NCBI RefSeq assembly: GCF_009724685.1
Contig: NZ_WMEF01000002.1
Coordinates: 434,001 to 498,000 of the forward strand
Source: Lysinibacillus cavernae
GTDB taxonomy: Bacteria; Bacillota; Bacilli; Bacillales_A; Planococcaceae
Reading direction: 5' to 3'
Length of the DNA: 64,000 nucleotides
Shown: positions 55,924 through 64,000 of the stretch, piece after piece
Numbering within the stretch: the first letter of the stretch is position 1
How the letters are laid out: every line of letters starts with the position of its first letter
Program-made: the position numbers and the translations under genes
Notes under the pieces: generated by a model
Told to the model about the DNA's origin: nothing
The model's database searches: none
The model's input: only the letters and a program-made list of their open reading frames with translations

Positions 55924-57897
55924 ATGGAAATGAATGAAAAAACATATCTACGTATAGAAGAGATTATTTCATTACCAACCTTATCAGGTACAACTATAAG
56001 TGAAAATGGCAAAAACGTAGCATTTGTCAAGAAAACAGCTAACTGGAAAGACAATAGATATAGAAATGATGTATGGATATATGAAAAAGATAAGGAGCAG
56101 TGTTACCCATTAACAACTAGGGATATAGATAGTACACACGCATTATGGTCTCCAGATTCTAGAGATATCGCATACCTTAGCCCAGCTGGTGACGGGGAAA
56201 ATAAGAAAAATCAGATTTTTGTTAAGTCAATAGATAGTTATAGTGTGGTTCAAATTACGGACGAAAAAGAAGGTGTCAGTCAATTCAAGTGGGATCCTAC
56301 TGGCAAGGGCTTTTATTATGTTGCACAGTCAAAAGAAACTGAGTCGATAAAGAAACGTAAGGAACTATATGGAGATTTCCATCATATAGGTAAAGAATTC
56401 CAGAATAATTGTTTATATTACATTGAAATAGAAAAAGTGATACAAAATGATAAATATGAACACGGAGATAACGTTGTTTATCAACTAACGGATGGTAAGG
56501 ATTTTCATGTCCATGAATTTGATGTTTCAAATTGTGGAAAAAAGGTTGTATTAATGGCTACACCAAGCCCAAATATGGAAGATACTATCAATGGAGATCT
56601 ATACATACTAGATAGTAAAGCTGGAGAACTGCAAAAGTTGAATCTAAATAAGTTGTTGGGAGGGAGCGTTTGCTTTTCGCCTGAAGGCAGTAAAATATGT
56701 TACGCAGCAAGCTTAATGGAGAGGGATTACTATAAGACCCATATACAAGACAGTACGCTAGAGATATATGATATTCATAATGGTGAGCTATTTCAACCTT
56801 TAACAGATTTTGATAGTACGGTTACTCCATTACGATGGACAGCAAGAGGAATATTAATTAGATGGCAGCATAAAACCAATTATCTTATTGGGCTGTTATC
56901 TGACAATGGCTCTGTGGAAATGTTAAGCGAAAATGTAGATGGCTTTATAATGGATGCTTCTATTACAAGGGATGGAAATTATATAGCCTATAATAAGGCT
57001 TTAACAAATGAAACCTTTGAAATCTATGTAGACCATAAAAAAATAACAAATGAAAATAGCATTTTCAAAGGAAAGCTTAAAAGCAACAGGCAAATAATTT
57101 CATGGCAAAGTAGTGATGGTCTTGAAATAGAGGGAGTTTTATCAACCCCAGTAGAGTTTGACGCAAATAAAAAATATCCCTTATTAGTAGTAATCCATGG
57201 TGGTCCGGCTTGGGCATCCTTTCCAATATTTTCAGACTGTTTTAATGAGAAATATCCTATTGAACAGTTTATAGAAAAAGGCTTTATCGTTTTAGAGCCA
57301 AACTATAGGGGAAGCTCGGGTTATGGTAATGAATTCTTAAAAGCAAACTATAGAAAGCTGGGAATTGCTAACTACGATGATGTTATTACTGGAGTGGATA
57401 AACTGGTTGACAAAGGGATTGCAGATAAAGATAGCGTAGGTGTTATGGGTTGGAGCAACGGAGGGTATATATCAGCTTTCTGTTCTACATTTAGTAATAG
57501 ATTTAAAGCTATTTCAGTTGGAGGTGGCATTACTAATTGGAGTACCCATTATGTAAATACAGATATCCCTTACTTTATTAGGATGTATTTAGGAAATGAT
57601 CCATGGAATGATCCAGAGATATATACGAAAACATCACCAATGACATATATTAAATCAGCCTGTACGCCTACTCTAATCCAACATGGCGAAAGGGATGCAA
57701 GAGTCCCAACTCCAAATGCATATGAACTATATCAAGGATTAAGGGATATGGAAGTTGATACAGAATTAATTATATATAAAGGAATGGCCTATAGTTCTGA
57801 CCAACCAGGAGTGAATATGGCTATTATGAAGCAGAATTTGATGTGGTTTTCACACCATCTTCTTGGAGAAAGTATGGAGGATTTTAGGGTTTTATGA
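55924..57897 (+). CDS. S9-family (prolyl oligopeptidase) peptidase, catalytic His replaced
   Basis: A 657-residue protein. Residues 1-400 form a WD40-like beta-propeller, and 415-655 the alpha/beta-hydrolase domain. The nucleophile Ser (GWSNGGYISA) and the Asp (QHGERDARVP) are present. The expected catalytic His in the GMAH motif reads GMAYSSDQPG, so residue 623 is Tyr (codon TAT, one change from CAT). It may be an inactive or altered enzyme, or a sequencing error. GGGAGA precedes ATG 55924; another ATG at 55894 also has a GAGGA site, so the start is uncertain by ten codons. Confidence 0.85.
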   Translation: MEMNEKTYLRIEEIISLPTLSGTTISENGKNVAFVKKTANWKDNRYRNDVWIYEKDKEQCYPLTTRDIDSTHALWSPDSRDIAYLSPAGDGENKKNQIFVKSIDSYSVVQITDEKEGVSQFKWDPTGKGFYYVAQSKETESIKKRKELYGDFHHIGKEFQNNCLYYIEIEKVIQNDKYEHGDNVVYQLTDGKDFHVHEFDVSNCGKKVVLMATPSPNMEDTINGDLYILDSKAGELQKLNLNKLLGGSVCFSPEGSKICYAASLMERDYYKTHIQDSTLEIYDIHNGELFQPLTDFDSTVTPLRWTARGILIRWQHKTNYLIGLLSDNGSVEMLSENVDGFIMDASITRDGNYIAYNKALTNETFEIYVDHKKITNENSIFKGKLKSNRQIISWQSSDGLEIEGVLSTPVEFDANKKYPLLVVIHGGPAWASFPIFSDCFNEKYPIEQFIEKGFIVLEPNYRGSSGYGNEFLKANYRKLGIANYDDVITGVDKLVDKGIADKDSVGVMGWSNGGYISAFCSTFSNRFKAISVGGGITNWSTHYVNTDIPYFIRMYLGNDPWNDPEIYTKTSPMTYIKSACTPTLIQHGERDARVPTPNAYELYQGLRDMEVDTELIIYKGMAYSSDQPGVNMAIMKQNLMWFSHHLLGESMEDFRVL

Positions 57898-58195
57898 TTA
57901 ATAAATGGATATCCTCACAGGATATATAAGGATGAAACAATCTCATTTTTTGGAATGCCTAAACACATTTAAAAGAGTATATCTTGTTAGAATAAAGATT
58001 GTGAAGATTTCTAGTTAGCCTATAGGGTGCGATTGTTCAATAAGAGCAGTCGCTTTTTATGCTACCAGTGTAGTTTCGTGTAATAAATAACATTGAATAA
58101 ATGAATATAACTAAATCTCTATTATTGCTATAATTTATCAGAAATGATTTGCAAAGAACAGAATATTGCTTTACAAAGAAAGAAGGGTTCATAAA

Positions 58196-58618
58196 ATGAT
58201 ACAATCTGTTGTACATATTGCTTTAGTTGTTCAAGATTATGATGAAGCTATTGAATTTTACACAAAAAAACTTCATTTTACGTTACTTGAAGATACGTAT
58301 CAACCAGATCAAGATAAACGTTGGGTAGTAGTATCCCCACCTGGTTCATCTGGAACTACCATATTACTTGCAAAGGCTTCAAAGCCAGAACAAACATCTT
58401 TTATTGGAAATCAAGCAGGAGGAAGAGTTTTTCTATTCCTTGGGACAGATGACTTTTGGAGAGACTATAATGAAATGATAGAAAATGGAGTTGAATTCGT
58501 TAGAGAACCAAAAGAACAGTCATATGGTATTGTGGCTGTATTCAAAGATTTATACGGTAATTTATGGGATTTAATTCAATTTAAAGAAGACCATCCTATG
58601 TTCCAACGAGTAAAATAG
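58196..58618 (+). CDS. Glyoxalase/VOC-family protein
   Basis: A 140-residue protein of the vicinal oxygen chelate fold. VVHIALVVQDYDEAIEFYTK is the first beta-alpha motif, and FKDLYGNLWDLIQF the C-terminal DxxGN-like metal strand. Two metal-binding half-sites are partly visible (His8 and Glu near the end). Such proteins act in glyoxalase, ring-cleavage or resistance reactions. ATG at 58196 follows AAGAAGGG. Substrate unknown. Confidence 0.83.
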   Translation: MIQSVVHIALVVQDYDEAIEFYTKKLHFTLLEDTYQPDQDKRWVVVSPPGSSGTTILLAKASKPEQTSFIGNQAGGRVFLFLGTDDFWRDYNEMIENGVEFVREPKEQSYGIVAVFKDLYGNLWDLIQFKEDHPMFQRVK

Positions 58619-58717
58619 GCTAAAACCCTCAGAACAATTATCAATGTACTTATAAATTATTAAAGTGAACAATAGATTGCGAAAGAATACACTTCAAAAT
58701 AAATAGCGTTATTCAAA

Positions 58718-58748
58718 TAAAAGAGGGCTGTGATCAGCTCCTTTTTTG
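58718..58748 (+). terminator. Probable terminator after VOC gene
   Basis: AGGGCTG and CAGCTCCT pair around TGAT, followed by TTTTTTG. The stem is imperfect. Confidence 0.6.
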
Positions 58749-58806
58749 TTATCGTGCTAACGAAGCAGTTTGGTTTAATAAGAATTTAGTTGTCTATTGT
58801 TTATAT

Positions 58807-59127
58807 GTGTGTATCCATAAAGGTGAGCAGTTAGTCGAGCTACCACTCGATGTAGTACTAATCGCCATTCCTTTATATATTTACTTTGTGGTCATGTTTG
58901 CTGTTTCATTTTTCTCTTCACGGGTTGCAAGTAACAACTTTGAGTTAGCGATTGCTGCGGCAGTTGGCGTGTTTGGCCTCCATAGTGGCGTGGCATTCGC
59001 CGCTGTTATTGGTCCACTTATAGAAGTACCTGTTCCCATAGAACTTGTATGGGTTACCTTACGTTGGCAGAATAAATACTTAAAAACCATTATTAGGATA
59101 CTTAACATAGTAATCCAATCAGATTAG
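58807..59127 (+). pseudogene. ACR3/ArsB-type arsenite efflux pump remnant
   Basis: The reading frame keeps only the C-terminal third of an ACR3-family arsenite exporter: [37 protein letters not shown] and [17 protein letters not shown] are clear matches. The family's K-TTTLAFTA segment before the SNNFELA motif is missing ([11 protein letters not shown]), so there is an internal in-frame deletion. Several membrane helices and the start are gone, and the end is changed ([17 protein letters not shown]). It cannot be a working pump. The upstream bases up to 58750 may hold further decayed parts. Confidence 0.75.
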
Positions 59128-59211
59128 AATAAATAATAGGGTAATTAGTTTAAAAATAATTTCTACTATTCTGAAATGTATGTTATAGTAGGAGCATAAT
59201 TGAATATTGTG

Positions 59212-59420
59212 TAAGACTTGGTGCCAAATGAAAGTTTGGCTTAAAAGGGAAGTCGGTGCAAATCCGACGCTGTCCCGCAACTGTAATTCGGAGCAAATCA
59301 CAACTGCCACTGGGGAACTGGGAAGGCTGTGAGACGTATTGATGAAAAGCCAGGAGACCTGCCAATTTCTAGTACACACCAAATACCTACGTGGAAATAG
59401 GTGGTGAAAAGTGACCAAAT
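59212..59420 (+). promoter_or_regulatory. Cobalamin riboswitch upstream of metE
   Basis: The core GTCGGTGCAAATCCGACGCT with GTCCCGCAACTGTAAT and the B12 box AGCCAGGAGACCTGCC are almost ideal matches. High cobalamin should end transcription at 59502-59540 before metE. This is the textbook logic of sparing the B12-independent enzyme. Confidence 0.97.
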
Positions 59421-59501
59421 AGGCACTGTGCGATAATAAATATTTATGCGAAAGAACCCACTTTTTTCGTATTGTTTATGCAATTTATAATTTTTACATG
59501 C

Positions 59502-59540
59502 AGCCATTTTCCGAGGAGGAGAATGGCTTTTTATTTTTTT
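59502..59540 (+). terminator. Riboswitch terminator before metE
   Basis: AGCCATT pairs with AATGGCT, with TTTTTATTTTTTT behind, 20 bases before the metE start. Confidence 0.82.
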
Positions 59541-59559
59541 CTGAAAGGGAGATATAAAA

Positions 59560-61857
59560 ATGACATACACAAGCACACTCATTGGTTACCCGTATATTGG
59601 GGAAGAACGAGAATGGAAAAAAGCACTAGAAGCATTTTGGCGCAATGAACTTTCTGAAGAAGATTTTGAGGAAAGATTAAAGAAGATTCGTTTATCTAGA
59701 ATTGACAAACAACTACAACTTGGTCTAGATATGGTGACAGTCGGCGACTTTACGTATTACGATAGAATGTTAGATACGGCATTGATGTTTGGTCTAGTTC
59801 CAAAACGCTTTAACTGGCAAGGAGGTAAAGTAGATTTATCTACCTACTACAGCGTAGCAAGAGGAAATAAAACAGCTGTAGCTAGTGAAATGACAAAATG
59901 GTTTAATACAAACTATCACTATATTGTTCCTGAGTATGAGGGACAAGCCTTGCAACTAACAGAAAATAAAGTGTTAGCCGATTTTTTAGAGGTGAAGGAA
60001 GCGTATGGTATTATTGCGAAGCCAACATTGATTGGTCCCTATACATTTTGTAAATTAACGAAAGGCTACAGCGAATTAACACAGGTTGAATACTTACTAG
60101 CCTTACTACCACTTTATACCCAAGTAATAAAAGAATTAGTGGAGGCAGGGGCAACTTGGATTCAACTAGAAGAACCATCCCTTGTCACAACCCTTGATTC
60201 AGCAGACATCAGGCTAGTGCAAGAGATTTACGACCAGTTAGCCGATGCCGTACCAGAAGTGAAGATCATGTTACAAACCTATTTTGAAGCATTATGTGCC
60301 TATGAAACATTGATAGCATTGCCTGTACAAGGATTTGGCCTAGACTTTGTTCATGGCTATAAAGAAAATATGGCGTCACTTCGTCAATATGGTTTCCCTC
60401 AGGATAAAGTACTAGCAATCGGGGTTGTAAATGGACGTGATATTTGGCGTTCCAACCTAGCGGAGGTCAATGCTACGATTCAGGCGATTGAGCATTTAAG
60501 TAATGCAGCAGAGCTATGGATTCAACCATCCAGCAATCTACAACACGTACCTATTACAACTGCTCTTGAAAATGAGATTGACCCAGTTTTAAAACATGCA
60601 TTGGCCTTCGCAGATGAAAAAATCGTAGAGATTATTGAACTGACTACATGTAGACGAGATAAAGTGGGTACCTTACAACACAATTTTTCAGAAAGTATGA
60701 AGGCGATTGAGGCTCTAAAAAATCATCCAATCCGTCAAAACAAGATGATCCATCAAGTAGTTCAAACTGTGACAACACAAGACTTTGAGCGACATAGTAA
60801 ATTTACTCAACGTCAAAAAATTCAACAGCTTGCGTTAGCATTACCGCTATTTCCAACGACAACAATCGGAAGCTTCCCGCAATCAGATGAGGTGAAAAGG
60901 AATCGTAATGCTTGGCGCAAAAAACAGTTATCGAATGAAGCCTACGAGGCATTTATAGAGCAGGAAACAAAACGCTGGATTACAATTCAAGAAGAACTAG
61001 ATATTGATGTACTCGTTCATGGTGAATTTGAACGTACAGACATGGTCGAATACTTTGGTGAAAAACTGACTGGCTTTGCTTTTACAGAAAAAGCATGGGT
61101 CGTTTCCTATGGTTCACGATGTGTTAAGCCCCCGATTATTTATGGAGATGTTGCATGGGCTTCACCCATAACTGTAAAAGAGTCAGCCTATGCCCAAAGC
61201 TTAACAAAGCGCTTTGTAAAAGGCATGCTGACTGGACCCGTGACGATATTAAATTGGTCCTTTGTGCGAGATGATCTGTCACGAAAAGAGGTAGCTTATC
61301 AAATTGCATTAGCACTGCGTAAAGAGGTTGAAGCACTAGAGAGCGCAGGTATTTCGATTATTCAAGTGGATGAGCCCGCTTTAAGAGAAGGTTTACCGCT
61401 CCGGAAAGAAGAGTGGGGAGCTTACTTAGATTGGGCGGTCCATTCCTTCAAGCTAGCTACATCTAGTGTCAAAGATGAAACACAAATCCATACACATATG
61501 TGTTACTGCGAATTTAACGATTTCATCGAACCTATTAGCGCGCTTGATGCAGACGTGATTTCTATTGAAACATCGAGAAGCCATGGGGAGCTTATCACAT
61601 CCCTGCAAGTGCAACCTTATCAAAAAGGCATTGGCCTAGGCGTCTATGACATTCATAGTCCTCGTGTACCAAGTGATGAAGAAATGCTAATTATTATGCG
61701 AGATAGTTTGCAGGTGCTTGATTGTCATCAATTTTGGGTGAATCCAGATTGTGGCTTAAAAACAAGAAAAGAAACGGAAACCGTTGCTGCTTTAGCTAAT
61801 ATGGTAGCTGCAACAAAAACGTTGCGCCAGGAAGTACAACAATCTATCTCGAGATAA
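59560..61857 (+). CDS. metE: Cobalamin-independent methionine synthase
   Basis: A 765-residue MetE, which methylates homocysteine from 5-methyl-tetrahydropteroyl-triglutamate without B12. The N-terminal domain binds folate (GYPYIGEEREWKKALEAFWR), and the C-terminal domain (from about 430, PLFPTTTIGSFPQSDEVKRN) holds the zinc site: His and Cys in HTHMCYCEF, a Glu near ISIETSRSH and the last Cys in NPDCGLKTR. Length and motifs fit a full enzyme. GAAAGGGAGAT precedes the ATG. It is under the cobalamin riboswitch, so it should be made only when B12 is scarce and presumably backs up an unlinked MetH. Confidence 0.97.
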   Translation: MTYTSTLIGYPYIGEEREWKKALEAFWRNELSEEDFEERLKKIRLSRIDKQLQLGLDMVTVGDFTYYDRMLDTALMFGLVPKRFNWQGGKVDLSTYYSVARGNKTAVASEMTKWFNTNYHYIVPEYEGQALQLTENKVLADFLEVKEAYGIIAKPTLIGPYTFCKLTKGYSELTQVEYLLALLPLYTQVIKELVEAGATWIQLEEPSLVTTLDSADIRLVQEIYDQLADAVPEVKIMLQTYFEALCAYETLIALPVQGFGLDFVHGYKENMASLRQYGFPQDKVLAIGVVNGRDIWRSNLAEVNATIQAIEHLSNAAELWIQPSSNLQHVPITTALENEIDPVLKHALAFADEKIVEIIELTTCRRDKVGTLQHNFSESMKAIEALKNHPIRQNKMIHQVVQTVTTQDFERHSKFTQRQKIQQLALALPLFPTTTIGSFPQSDEVKRNRNAWRKKQLSNEAYEAFIEQETKRWITIQEELDIDVLVHGEFERTDMVEYFGEKLTGFAFTEKAWVVSYGSRCVKPPIIYGDVAWASPITVKESAYAQSLTKRFVKGMLTGPVTILNWSFVRDDLSRKEVAYQIALALRKEVEALESAGISIIQVDEPALREGLPLRKEEWGAYLDWAVHSFKLATSSVKDETQIHTHMCYCEFNDFIEPISALDADVISIETSRSHGELITSLQVQPYQKGIGLGVYDIHSPRVPSDEEMLIIMRDSLQVLDCHQFWVNPDCGLKTRKETETVAALANMVAATKTLRQEVQQSISR

Positions 61858-61914
61858 CAAAATCAATATGATTTAATCCACTTCAACTACTACATCTTCT
61901 CTCCTAAATACAAC

Positions 61915-61941
61915 GAAGACCAGGTAATGTACCTGGTCTTC
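61915..61941. terminator. Hairpin after metE
   Basis: GAAGACCAGGTA pairs perfectly with TACCTGGTCTTC across ATG. A long T tract is missing, but it is the likely end of the metE message. Confidence 0.65.
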
Positions 61942-61994
61942 TGTCGTTTCATTATTCCAAGACTTTAATTATACTCAATAAAATTGAGTAGGTT

Positions 61995-62146
61995 ATGTTT
62001 ATTACCAAAGAATCAAAAGCAAGTCTTGATATGCCTTTACAAGTTGCCATTTTAGAAAAAGCTTAAAATTATTCAAGCACAAGTAGCCTTTTTATTACCA
62101 ATGATGCTAGATGTGGAAAGCTTGAAACATTTTTATACGAAAAGGA
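61995..62146 (+). pseudogene. Small frameshifted gene remnant
   Basis: An in-frame ATG gives MFITKESKASLDMPLQVAIL and stops; the following frame carries IIQAQVAFLLPMMLDVESLK. Together they look like one short coding region broken by a frameshift. I do not recognise it. There is no ribosome site. Confidence 0.3.
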
Positions 62147-62608
62147 CTACAATAAATCCCACAATTTGTCCCCTAGATGGTCTAATAACGTTTTTGTTCT
62201 CTTTTCAAGATTTTCTGGAAGCTCGTTTTTATTGAAATATGTAAGGTTCAAACTCTCGCCATCTTTCATGTCCAATACACCACTTACATTTTTCGCAATA
62301 TACAGATGAATGACTGTATAGACTTCATCCCCATTTGGATATTGGAAATAATAATCTGGTCCTGAAAAAACACCGATCAAGTCAAATTTATTGGCCACTA
62401 GTCCTGTTTCTTCATGGAGCTCACGAGCAGCAACTTCTTCTAACGTCTCATTAAGTTCCATTGAGCCTCCAGGTAATCCCCAATCCAATGTATCTGAACG
62501 ATGTTGAAAGAGAATTTTCTTGTCATCGTTGACCACAAGAACTGTCGCCCCAATGCTTATAATAGGTCTACTACCGATGTGTTTTCTTAATTCTGAAATA
62601 TACCCCAT
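62147..62608 (-). CDS. Nudix hydrolase (MutT/YtkD-like)
   Basis: A 153-residue Nudix enzyme with the complete Nudix box GGSMELNETLEEVAARELHE followed by ETG. The strand before it, FQHRSDTLDWGLPGGS, is typical of family members acting on nucleotides or ADP-ribose-like compounds. GAGGAGGC precedes the ATG. It is convergent with metE. Confidence 0.87.
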   Translation of the reverse strand: MGYISELRKHIGSRPIISIGATVLVVNDDKKILFQHRSDTLDWGLPGGSMELNETLEEVAARELHEETGLVANKFDLIGVFSGPDYYFQYPNGDEVYTVIHLYIAKNVSGVLDMKDGESLNLTYFNKNELPENLEKRTKTLLDHLGDKLWDLL

Positions 62609-62863
62609 ATTCGCCTCCTCATTTATGTCATAAAAAACTATTCGCCTTCCCTAAATAAAATACCTCTATTTTACGTATAAGCTTCAAAATAGCTTCATTG
62701 GTATGAAATAACAATCTTTTTTTATTCAAAATAATGCTAAGAAATGAAGAATAGTTCGTCAAAAATGAAAAATAGCTTTTTATAATCAGTCTTTTCTGAA
62801 TTTTACCTATATTGATTGTTTTGAAAACTCTATGTTAAGGTAAAAAGACAAATTGAATATGCT

Positions 62864-63075
62864 AAATTTTGGTGGTTCAAATGAATTTGATTTCATTTGA
62901 TTAAAAGGGAAGTTGGTGAGAATCCAACGCTGTCCCGCAACTGTATTTAGGAGCTCTATAACAAGGCCACTGTTTTGTTTTTCAAAAATGGGAAGGTGTT
63001 ATTGTAGCGTTGATCATAAGTCAGGAGACCTGCCACTAAATAAGCATCAATTGACCTACGAGGATAGGGAGGTGT
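62864..63075 (+). promoter_or_regulatory. Cobalamin riboswitch upstream of citrate/methylcitrate synthase
   Basis: The core GTTGGTGAGAATCCAACGCT with GTCCCGCAACTGTATTTAG and the B12 box AGTCAGGAGACCTGCC are present. Two terminators follow (63095 and 63147) before the gene. Unlike metE or import genes, a citrate/methylcitrate synthase is an unusual riboswitch target. Confidence 0.96.
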
Positions 63076-63094
63076 TAGCTACTGCATGATGATT

Positions 63095-63123
63095 GTGAAT
63101 TCATGTAAATTCACTGTTTTTTT
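63095..63123 (+). terminator. First riboswitch terminator before synthase
   Basis: GTGAATT pairs with AATTCAC, followed by TGTTTTTTT. It is a weaker stem that may act with the second one. Confidence 0.6.
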
Positions 63124-63146
63124 GAGCTGTCATGCTTTTGTAGATT

Positions 63147-63183
63147 AACAACTTCTAGAAAAGGGTAGAAGTTGTTTTTTTGT
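63147..63183 (+). terminator. Second riboswitch terminator before synthase
   Basis: AACAACTTCTA pairs perfectly with TAGAAGTTGTT across GAAAAGGG, followed by T run. It is the main expression platform for the riboswitch. Confidence 0.87.
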
Positions 63184-63245
63184 TGTTCTTTCGTGTTTGA
63201 ATGGTAACGCTTACAAGAATAATTAAACAAAGGGGTGGTCGTTAA

Positions 63246-64000
63246 ATGGAGTTAACTTATTCACCAGGTCTTGATGGAATCATCGCCGCAGAAACAAAGC
63301 TCTCTTTTTTAGACACTGTAGGAAGTCAAATAGTTATTCGAGGCTATGACTTGATTGAACTATCACAAAAATATTCGTATCTAGACATTGTCTACTTATT
63401 GTTACATGGAGAAATACCAACAACCGAGCAACAGGCTGACTTACAGGACACTTTAAAATCCAATTATCAGGTTCCACAAGAGATATTTCAAATTTTCAAG
63501 CTATTGCCTAACGGGACACATGCGATGGATGGGCTTAGAACAGGCATTTCTGTTTTGGCAGGTTATGATCAGCACATCAATGATCGTTCGACTGAAATGA
63601 ATTTGTCGCGAGCATACAGACTTTTAGGTGGTATGCCCAACATTGTAGCAAACAGCTATCGTGTATTAAATGGACAAAATGTTGTTGAGCCTGATAGCCA
63701 ACTTTCCTATAGTGCCAATTTTTATACCATGATTACTGGCAGAAAACCAACTACGTTAGAAGAAGAGATTTTTGATCAGTCACTTGTTTTATATAGTGAG
63801 CATGAGATGCCAAATTCGACGTTTGCGGCTCGTGTCATTGCCTCTACACAATCTGATTTGTATGGTGCTTTAACAGGAGCTGTCGCATCATTGAAGGGGA
63901 ATTTACATGGAGGGGCCAACGAGGCAGTTATGTACATGCTTCTAGAAGCCAAAACGGTAGAAGGCTTTGAAAGCTTGCTGAAAAACAAACTACAAAATAA
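63246..64000 (+). CDS. mmgD: Citrate/2-methylcitrate synthase, N-terminal part
   Basis: The open frame runs through the window edge, so only the first 251 residues are seen. SPGLDGIIAAETKLSFLDTV is the typical N-terminus of Bacillus MmgD-type synthases, and GNLHGGANEAVMYMLLE carries a catalytic His. MmgD-like enzymes join propionyl-CoA (or acetyl-CoA) and oxaloacetate. Because a cobalamin riboswitch precedes it, 2-methylcitrate synthase is the better reading: the methylcitrate route replaces B12-dependent methylmalonyl-CoA mutase. prpD/prpB-like genes would be expected past the edge. AAGGGGTGG precedes the ATG. Confidence 0.87.
   Translation, partial: MELTYSPGLDGIIAAETKLSFLDTVGSQIVIRGYDLIELSQKYSYLDIVYLLLHGEIPTTEQQADLQDTLKSNYQVPQEIFQIFKLLPNGTHAMDGLRTGISVLAGYDQHINDRSTEMNLSRAYRLLGGMPNIVANSYRVLNGQNVVEPDSQLSYSANFYTMITGRKPTTLEEEIFDQSLVLYSEHEMPNSTFAARVIASTQSDLYGALTGAVASLKGNLHGGANEAVMYMLLEAKTVEGFESLLKNKLQN

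Noticed and set aside
59119-59582. Minus-strand frames over the metE riboswitch
   Set aside because: They are reverse readings of a structured RNA with no ribosome site or known motif.

Overview
The window looks like the chromosome of an AT-rich, endospore-former-type Gram-positive bacterium, most likely Lysinibacillus or a close Bacillaceae relative. The pointers are a menaquinol aa3 oxidase operon, PaiA/PaiB, MocR-type regulators, ABC-F resistance proteins, a cell-wall NlpC/P60 enzyme with SLH repeats, strong AAGGAGG-type ribosome binding sites, and frequent TTG/GTG starts. No phage module, intact insertion sequence, rRNA, tRNA or CRISPR array was seen. The genus is inferred from protein resemblance, not from a marker gene.

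Layout. 1-3018: qoxABC (minus strand, qoxC cut by the window edge). 3.2-5.6 kb: a MocR regulator with matching 14-bp sites before and after it and a decayed gap behind it. 5.6-8.5 kb: a hotdog/MBL pair and a LysE exporter with an AraC regulator. 8.5-14.5 kb: drug-resistance block (ABC-F protein behind an attenuator, DHA2 exporter, TetR plus MFS pump). 14.6-22.2 kb: cell-wall hydrolase, YczE-like protein, convergent paiA/paiB, a second MocR, small secreted proteins. 22.2-24.2 kb: an Lsa-like ABC-F gene behind an elaborate leader with two candidate leader peptides and competing RNA hairpins. 24.3-29.7 kb: a cobalamin riboswitch and a nikABCDE-type importer. 29.8-32.5 kb: Nudix, a DUF2089 operon, a 52-bp palindrome resembling two joined IS ends, and a DUF3298 protein. 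32.5-46.4 kb: Bce-type transporter, proline-racemase/ornithine-cyclodeaminase pair, an ABC-2 exporter, a two-component system, and a three-gene ABC exporter with two related permeases. 46.4-58.6 kb: frameshifted lipoprotein, lactate-permease family gene with XRE-cupin regulator, glycosyltransferase, PNPOx-like protein, BenE, a HemL homologue, a third MocR, an S9 peptidase lacking its expected catalytic His, and a VOC protein. 58.7-64 kb: an ACR3 arsenite-pump remnant, then two more cobalamin riboswitches controlling metE and a citrate/methylcitrate synthase that runs off the edge.

The strongest shared theme is vitamin B12. Three cobalamin riboswitches, each followed by an intrinsic terminator, sit before (i) a Nik-type metal importer, (ii) the B12-independent methionine synthase MetE and (iii) a citrate/2-methylcitrate synthase. 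This reads as a low-B12 response: acquire metal (probably cobalt), make methionine without B12, and handle propionyl-CoA through methylcitrate instead of B12-dependent methylmalonyl-CoA mutase. The second theme is inducible drug resistance, with two ABC-F genes that each carry a leader RNA with short frames and a terminator. Several decayed genes (ACR3, a lipoprotein, small fragments) show ongoing gene loss in the gaps.
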